Part shown: positions 59,309 through 64,000 of the stretch, one piece after another
How the letters are laid out: each line of letters opens with the position of its first letter
How positions within the stretch are numbered: position 1 is the stretch's first letter
Origin: Desulfatiglans anilini DSM 4660
GTDB taxonomy: Bacteria > Desulfobacterota > DSM-4660 > Desulfatiglandales > Desulfatiglandaceae
DNA length: 64,000 bases
Direction of reading: 5' to 3'
Assembly: GCF_000422285.1 (NCBI RefSeq)
Contig: NZ_AULM01000002.1
Span: 124,001 to 188,000, forward strand
The notes under the pieces: model-generated
Told to the model about the DNA's origin: nothing
Database searches by the model: none
Seen by the model: the letters and a program-made list of their open reading frames with translations, nothing else
Translations under genes and position numbers: made by a program

Positions 59309-60001
59309 TCAGATCTTTCCTACGGCCTGTTTGGCGGCCAGTTCGGCCTGGAGCATTTCCCCGAGAGACCGTCTGATGGACTGCGCCGTTTGGCTGAAGG
59401 ACTGGAAGAAGGCGTTCGACATGTCCTGTTGCGCACGCGTGTACTCAGCCTGGGCTGTTTGTTTGTCGCCTTTGGCCAGCTCGGTCTGATTTTTCGCCTG
59501 CCCGATGCTGGAGACCGCCTGGGATGTGGCCCCAAGGCTTTGAGACAGACCGGCCGTTTTCTCTCCTCCCAGGGAGCAAGATGCCCCTGCGATGCTGACG
59601 GCCAAGGCTTCGGTGGCATAATTTTGAAGGATGTCCGCGCCGTCTTCCTTCTTTTGAGCTGCTTCGGTCAGCAGGGTCCTCCTTTGGATGGCTGCGTCCA
59701 CGACCTTCTGAATATCCTGAGGCGTCATTTCTCTCGCCATCTGGTGAAACAGGAGTGCCAGATCGAAAAAGTGATGCAGGGTGTTGCTCAATGCCTGAGG
59801 ATCGGTTGGTTGACCTGCATCAGGGCTGGGGAGGTTTGGATCCAGAGAGCCGTGTCCCGGCCTTTCGGCTGCAGGGTTGGGTGCGAGCGGACCAGCCGCC
59901 ACCGGGGAGCACAAATATCCGGTGATGTCCTTTTTGCATAGATTTTCGACAGGTCTAGCCGGGGGAATATTCATCGAGTGCTTTTCCAGCGGTCCGATCA
60001 T
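59309..60001 (-). CDS. sctB: T3SS minor translocator SctB (YopD/EspB/IpaC-like)
   Basis: 230 aa. A Pro-rich N-terminus, an amphipathic helix (PQALSNTLHHFFDLALLFHQ), one weakly hydrophobic segment (EALAVSIAGASCSLGGE, about 132-155) and a long Ala/Gln-rich coiled coil at the C-terminus (SQTAQSIRRSLGEMLQAEL). That is the SctB plan: a one-pass protein that inserts into the host membrane with SctE. ATG 60001 has AAGGAG before it. SctE ends 35 nt upstream. Confidence 0.75.
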   Translation of the reverse strand: MIGPLEKHSMNIPPARPVENLCKKDITGYLCSPVAAGPLAPNPAAERPGHGSLDPNLPSPDAGQPTDPQALSNTLHHFFDLALLFHQMAREMTPQDIQKVVDAAIQRRTLLTEAAQKKEDGADILQNYATEALAVSIAGASCSLGGEKTAGLSQSLGATSQAVSSIGQAKNQTELAKGDKQTAQAEYTRAQQDMSNAFFQSFSQTAQSIRRSLGEMLQAELAAKQAVGKI

Positions 60002-60036
60002 ACCTTTGGCTCCTTTCCATGCCGAAGCAATGGTTG

Positions 60037-61050
60037 TTATATTCTTTTCGCAGCCCCGATGGCCTGATTGACTTTCTGGGCGGTTTCGGCTTCGAGTTGG
60101 ATGATTTCCATCGTTGTGCGCAGGTTACGCGACAGGCTTTCGATGATCGCTTTCATAAGTTCCAAATGGGTTTCCGCGAGGGATTGAGTGAACTCTTGAT
60201 CAGCGTTTGTCTGATCCAGCGCGGCTTCCTTTTTCTGCGCATCTGCTTGTGCGCTGTCAGCTTCATATTTCTTGTAGGCTGCCTCACCCTGGAAGGCCCC
60301 AACGATCGTGCCTCGGACCACCGGCGAGGATGCACTGGCCACCGCCCAGAGGGCGCCTACGGCCGTGGTGAAGATGGCGATGGCCTTTCCAGCGTCCTCG
60401 CGGCTCATATTGAAGGTCTTGGCGTAGCTTTCTATCATGGCTTTCTGGACCGCGGGGTCGTTCATGATTTCCGGTGCAAACAGGGCCGCGGCAGTGACGA
60501 GCCCTAACGGCCCGCCCCCGATAAGGAGCGGTATGGCGGTGGCGCTGAATAATCCGCCGGTAACGGGGTTTTCTTTGAAGGCCTCCTCCAGGTTTTTGCC
60601 TGCTTCCTCGAAATCACCCTCGAAAAAGGCCTTGACCACCATGCCCAGGCGCCCGAAGAAGCCCGCTGATTGAATCTTGCGTTGCGCTTCTTCGAGCTTC
60701 TCCATCCACTCATTGAATTTATCTACGCGCTCCGCCTGCCTGCGCTCCATCTCTTTGCGATGATGGTCGGCCATGATCCGGCCGGTTTCGAAGGTTTGTT
60801 TGGCCAGGGAGTCCTGAAGCAACAGAAGAGCGAGGGTCATGTCCGCCATATCGACAGCCGGATTCTCGATTACCGGCGGCGTAGGGCCGTCGGGGACGGA
60901 GGGGGGATAATCTAAATCCGGGGGATGGGGATGATTCGCTGTTCTGAAACATGATTTTGGACTTGCCTGTGCCGGCGCTGCCGGCTCATAGGCGCTGTTT
61001 GGCGATCTGCTGCTCAAAGGGATGGCATGAGCGTCGCTGCATGGTGTCAT
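60037..61050 (-). CDS. sctE: T3SS major translocator SctE (YopB/IpaB/SseC-like)
   Basis: 337 aa. A Pro-rich, disordered N-terminus, a coiled coil (HRKEMERRQAERVDKFNEWM, about 105-135), two hydrophobic segments of the pore (TGGLFSATAIPLLIGGG about 170, and KAIAIFTTAVGALWAVASAS about 230) and a C-terminal coiled coil. This is the SseC/YopB family layout: the translocon pore subunit. ATG 61050 follows GGAGGT; a longer frame to 61212 lacks such a site and a sensible sequence. It heads the minus-strand operon. Confidence 0.82.
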   Translation of the reverse strand: MTPCSDAHAIPLSSRSPNSAYEPAAPAQASPKSCFRTANHPHPPDLDYPPSVPDGPTPPVIENPAVDMADMTLALLLLQDSLAKQTFETGRIMADHHRKEMERRQAERVDKFNEWMEKLEEAQRKIQSAGFFGRLGMVVKAFFEGDFEEAGKNLEEAFKENPVTGGLFSATAIPLLIGGGPLGLVTAAALFAPEIMNDPAVQKAMIESYAKTFNMSREDAGKAIAIFTTAVGALWAVASASSPVVRGTIVGAFQGEAAYKKYEADSAQADAQKKEAALDQTNADQEFTQSLAETHLELMKAIIESLSRNLRTTMEIIQLEAETAQKVNQAIGAAKRI

Positions 61051-61371
61051 TCTTGACCTCCGCAAAGATGGATCGTCGATCTCAGAAGGTGAAGCGGGAC
61101 TGTGCTTCCAATAAAAATCGAGCAAGAAATATGCCATTTTGAGTATGTGCGGTTTGATGCTTTTTGAGAAAACGAGGGTCGGAATTTGCACAGCAATAAG
61201 GGCATAAGGCATCGGCGATTGGGCGGATAAGGCCTGTTACGCTTGACTTGAACTTGCCCCGAGGATGTCTCGACCGGCCTCAAACGCAATCCCAAGCCCC
61301 TGCCGCCGTCGAGATCGAGGAGGCGCTCCAGGTGTCGGGCACGGGCGGATTGGAAGGGAAGAGAAGGGGAT
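61051..61371. other. Intergenic region upstream of the translocator operon
   Basis: Should hold the promoter for sctE on the minus strand. Only weak elements (CATACT-like -10) are seen and no clear -35. The region is AT-richer than its neighbours. No gene. Confidence 0.45.
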
Positions 61372-62424
61372 CTATGGAGTGTACCGCTCTTTTTTGAGCT
61401 TCTGGACCCATCGCAAGACCTCGGCCACGGGTTGAATCAACGACTGGGGGATATATTGATCGAGGCGCCCCTGCTCGAAAAGATCCCGGGCCAGCGGTAT
61501 GTTCTCCATAATAGGAACGCCCTCCTTCCGGGCGACCTCGATCATGCGCTTGGCGAGGAGGTCTTCGCCTTTGGCTGTAACGATAGGCAGTCGGGTCTTT
61601 TCCGGATCGTAAAAAAGAGCGATCGCCCGTCGCGTCGGGTTGGTGATGAGCACGGTCGCCTTTCTGACCTTTTCGAGGGTGTCGGCCATGGCCAACTCGC
61701 GATGAAGTTCTCTCCGGCGACCTTTCAGAATCGGCTCTCCTTCCATTTCCCGGTACTCGCGCTTGACCTCTTCCCGGGTCATCATCAGCTTCTTGATATG
61801 CCTGGATCGCTGGAAAAAGTAGTCCAGGAGCGCGACGGTCAGAAAGGCAGCGATGGTGAAGGCCGCCAGCTGTTTGAGAGCATCGTTCAGGACGGCCGTT
61901 AGGCCGGTCAGCCCGAAACGGGGCGCCAGCATCAGGGGGTTCACGGATTCCTTGATCACCACGCTGAACAGCAGGGTCAGGATCAAGACCTTGCCCGTTG
62001 ATTTCAATAGCTCGACGAAATTTTCGATTGAGAAGAGCCGCTTGAATCCATCCACCGGGTTGATTTTCGCCAGGTTCGGTTTGACAGGCTCCATCGCAAA
62101 TAGCCCCCCCACTTGAATGAAGTGACTCAGAACGAGGAGACCGAAAACCGCTCCAAGGATCGGCAGGGAAAGGCTGATAAAGGCTTGGAGGGTCCCGTCG
62201 AGCGTCCGTTTCAGGGCTTCGGTGAATGTCAGTTCATAAAAGCGGGGCGGCAGCAGGACCATTTCTTTTGCCTGTTCCAAGAAGGTGTCATAGCCGGCCC
62301 AGAGGACACAGAAGGCGGCTGTTATGGCTGCTGCGGATCCGATCTCCCTGCTTTTTGCGACCTGGCCCTTCTTCCTGGCGTCTCGCAGCCTTTTTGGGGT
62401 AGGCTGTTCCGTTTTCGTTTGCAT
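61372..62424 (-). CDS. sctU: T3SS export switch protein SctU with NPTR motif
   Basis: 350 aa of the YscU/FlhB family. Four membrane helices (about 30-205) and a cytoplasmic domain. The start KTEQPTPKRLRDARKKGQVA is the family signature. The autocleavage motif NPTH is NPTR here (residues 262-265, in ITNPTRRAIAL), in register with N262 of EscU. Asn and Pro, which drive the cleavage, are kept; the His is gone. Downstream (DPEKTRLPIVTAKGED) matches the family. Order R-S-T-U on one strand matches other T3SS. Confidence 0.9.
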   Translation of the reverse strand: MQTKTEQPTPKRLRDARKKGQVAKSREIGSAAAITAAFCVLWAGYDTFLEQAKEMVLLPPRFYELTFTEALKRTLDGTLQAFISLSLPILGAVFGLLVLSHFIQVGGLFAMEPVKPNLAKINPVDGFKRLFSIENFVELLKSTGKVLILTLLFSVVIKESVNPLMLAPRFGLTGLTAVLNDALKQLAAFTIAAFLTVALLDYFFQRSRHIKKLMMTREEVKREYREMEGEPILKGRRRELHRELAMADTLEKVRKATVLITNPTRRAIALFYDPEKTRLPIVTAKGEDLLAKRMIEVARKEGVPIMENIPLARDLFEQGRLDQYIPQSLIQPVAEVLRWVQKLKKERYTP

Positions 62425-62599
62425 TTCAGGCTAGATACCTCCCTCGCTCGGCAAGAAAGACAGCCTCAGGGTGATGGGATAGGCCTCCAAGGGGAGACCG
62501 TTTGTCTTCGAGATGAGGATGGACGCCCCTCGATTTCATCGCGGTTCTCCGCAAAAGTGCCCCGTCGGGCCGAAGCGATCACTGGGGGGGCGGCGCACG

Positions 62600-63391
62600 C
62601 TAAGCTGGCCCTTCTATACAGGTCGACAACTCCTCGAGCAGGTGTTTGAATCCAAGGAATTCCTCCTCGAAATATACCTCGATAAACCTCACATAAAGGA
62701 TCAAAAGAAAAACGGCTATCCCGCTTTTGATGGGCATGGATATGAAAAAGACATTGAGTTGGGGTGCAAAACGGTTGATGAGCCCCAGTCCGATTTCGCT
62801 GATGAACATGACGATCACGATCGGCCCGCCCAAGAGGACGATTAGGCGCATGATGCGATCCGCCTGCGCCAGAAAAAAATCCGAGAAGCCCGGCGTCAAA
62901 TGCGGAAAAAATGAAAAGACAGGCCACACGCGGTAACTTTCGAAGATCACGCCGAGGAGCAATAAGAATCCTCCTCCTGAAAAGAAAAGGACCGTGATCA
63001 GTTGGAGCAGGAGTGTTCCCAGTGAGGAGGTCTGGGATCCGGAAATAGGGTCGAAAAACCCCCCCATGCCGGCCCCGCGTTGATTGTCGATGAAGATCCC
63101 CATCCCTTCGGCGGCCCAGAAGAGGCCTCCGGCGAGGAACCCCAACAGGCAACCGAGAAACACCTCTTTGGCAACCAGTGCGACCAGCAAGGGATACGCC
63201 GGCAGGCTCCCTGCCGTAAGAGGCGCCCCCATCGGATACAGGATCAGGACGAACACCAGGGCGACGCTGTTGCGGACCAGTCCCGGCATCACCTCCCGGT
63301 TCAGAAAAGGCAGGATGGAAATAGCTGCCAAAAGCCTCGGGGTAAAAACCATGAAGGTCAGCAGGATCTGTTTTAGGGGAGTTATATCCAT
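62600..63391 (-). CDS. sctT: T3SS export apparatus protein SctT
   Basis: 263 aa, six or so membrane helices (SpaR/FliR family). MFTPRLLAAISILPFLNR-type beginning (FTPRLLAAISILPFLNREVM), GFLAGGLFWAAEGMGIFIDN near 85, and SFFPHLTPGF near 165. Part of the R-S-T core of the export gate in the inner membrane. ATG 63391 overlaps the sctS stop (TGATG). A 175-bp gap separates it from sctU, with no gene seen. Confidence 0.9.
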   Translation of the reverse strand: MDITPLKQILLTFMVFTPRLLAAISILPFLNREVMPGLVRNSVALVFVLILYPMGAPLTAGSLPAYPLLVALVAKEVFLGCLLGFLAGGLFWAAEGMGIFIDNQRGAGMGGFFDPISGSQTSSLGTLLLQLITVLFFSGGGFLLLLGVIFESYRVWPVFSFFPHLTPGFSDFFLAQADRIMRLIVLLGGPIVIVMFISEIGLGLINRFAPQLNVFFISMPIKSGIAVFLLILYVRFIEVYFEEEFLGFKHLLEELSTCIEGPA

Positions 63392-63651
63392 CAGCCGGTA
63401 ATGGTCGGAAAGAGGGTGAAGAGGTTCTCCGAGAAGTGCAGGAGTTCCCAGCCGACCCACCGGGCCGTTACGATTAGGGTGACAATGATGGCAACGAGCT
63501 TGACGGCGAAAGACAGGGTCTGATCCTGGATTTGCGTGACCGCCTGAAGCAGACTCACGATGATGCCCACGACAGCGGCCACAGCGATGGCCGGCATGGA
63601 CAGGAGCAGCACCAGTATCAAGGCTTGAATCGTACAATCGAGGATCGTCAT
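63391..63651 (-). CDS. sctS: T3SS export apparatus protein SctS
   Basis: 86 aa with two hydrophobic helices (SMPAIAVAAVVGIIVSLLQA and VKLVAIIVTLIVTARWVG) and the family motif QAVTQIQDQTLSFAVK. Size and layout are those of FliQ/SpaQ. A 1-nt TGATG overlap couples it to sctT. About 155 bp lie between it and sctR, wider than is usual. Confidence 0.92.
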   Translation of the reverse strand: MTILDCTIQALILVLLLSMPAIAVAAVVGIIVSLLQAVTQIQDQTLSFAVKLVAIIVTLIVTARWVGWELLHFSENLFTLFPTITG

Positions 63652-63807
63652 GGAGTCCGGAACCTCATTCTATTATATCCTATAGATGGTTTTCCCCATC
63701 CTGACTCGAAGACAGAGGCGGTCCACTCTCGGCTCCCCCCACCCGGAGCGCTCAACGGTCCGATAAAGGTCCATCCGGTGCGATACCGCAAACAATTGCG
63801 TTGTCCA

Positions 63808-64000
63808 TCAGCGATAAGTCAGAATAAGCCCGTGGATCAGCTTCCCCCACCCGTCCAGCAGGACGAAAAGCAGGAGTTTGAACGGCAGCGAAATCGTCAT
63901 GGGGGAGACCATCATCATACCCATGGCCAGGAGAATATTGGAGATGATGAGGTCTATCGCGACAAAAGGCAGATAGAGCAGAAAGCCGATCTGGAAGGCC
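63808..64000 (-). CDS. sctR: T3SS export apparatus protein SctR, C-terminal part
   Basis: 63 codons to the stop at 63808-63810; the rest is beyond the window. The visible sequence ([20 protein letters not shown], then [20 protein letters not shown] and [10 protein letters not shown]) is the conserved end of the SctR/FliP family. It begins the R-S-T-U block. Confidence 0.93.
   Translation of the reverse strand, partial: AFQIGFLLYLPFVAIDLIISNILLAMGMMMVSPMTISLPFKLLLFVLLDGWGKLIHGLILTYR

Overview
The window reads as chromosome of an anaerobic, GC-rich Gram-negative bacterium, most likely a deltaproteobacterium (Desulfobacterota). The clues are a selenocysteine-dependent, NuoG-like formate dehydrogenase, a stand-alone NuoF-like flavoprotein with extra ferredoxin clusters, an FmdE homologue, cell-wall recycling genes of the AmgK/MurU type and a non-flagellar type III secretion system (T3SS). 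The taxonomic call is an inference; there is no rRNA or other marker here. I found no tRNA, rRNA, CRISPR array, integrase or transposase.

Left part (1-24 kb): a NuoF-like subunit, an M3-like metallopeptidase, a PP-loop sulfurtransferase-like gene behind a CbpA-type DnaJ protein, a ferric-reductase-like flavocytochrome, a GNAT protein, a Tat-exported metallophosphoesterase, a tocopherol-cyclase-like protein, and then the formate dehydrogenase. That gene is interrupted by an in-frame TGA that I read as selenocysteine, with a SECIS-like hairpin just behind it. It is followed by a ferredoxin remnant, an FmdE-like gene and a TIM-barrel isomerase. Next come a small membrane protein, a cardiolipin synthase, a membrane metallophosphoesterase whose best start codon is ATT, a lysozyme and a WYL regulator. 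Copies of a 120-145 bp palindromic element lie in the intergenic gaps at 1, 2.2 and 17.2 kb.

Middle part (24-51 kb): a giant membrane patatin phospholipase is divergent from a 1292-aa exported FG-GAP protein. After these come a multi-PAS hybrid histidine kinase split by a frameshift, a K+ channel with two RCK units, a PerR-like regulator with its likely target katG, zwf, the biotin genes bioA-bioF-bioD, and nagZ divergent from murU-amgK (peptidoglycan recycling).

Right part (51.8-64 kb): a T3SS locus in three blocks. The + strand carries sctW, two small genes in the positions of yscX and yscY, and sctV. A - strand operon carries the translocators SctE and SctB, two unknown genes, a SycD-type chaperone and a protein with an N-terminal PDG-type repeat domain and a C-terminal helical tail, which I propose is a noncanonical needle tip. 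A second - strand block carries sctR (cut by the window end), sctS, sctT and sctU; its SctU has NPTR in place of the NPTH autocleavage motif. ATPase, secretin, rings and needle must lie beyond position 64000. The T3SS translocon/tip operon and the patatin/FG-GAP pair are the most novel parts of the window.
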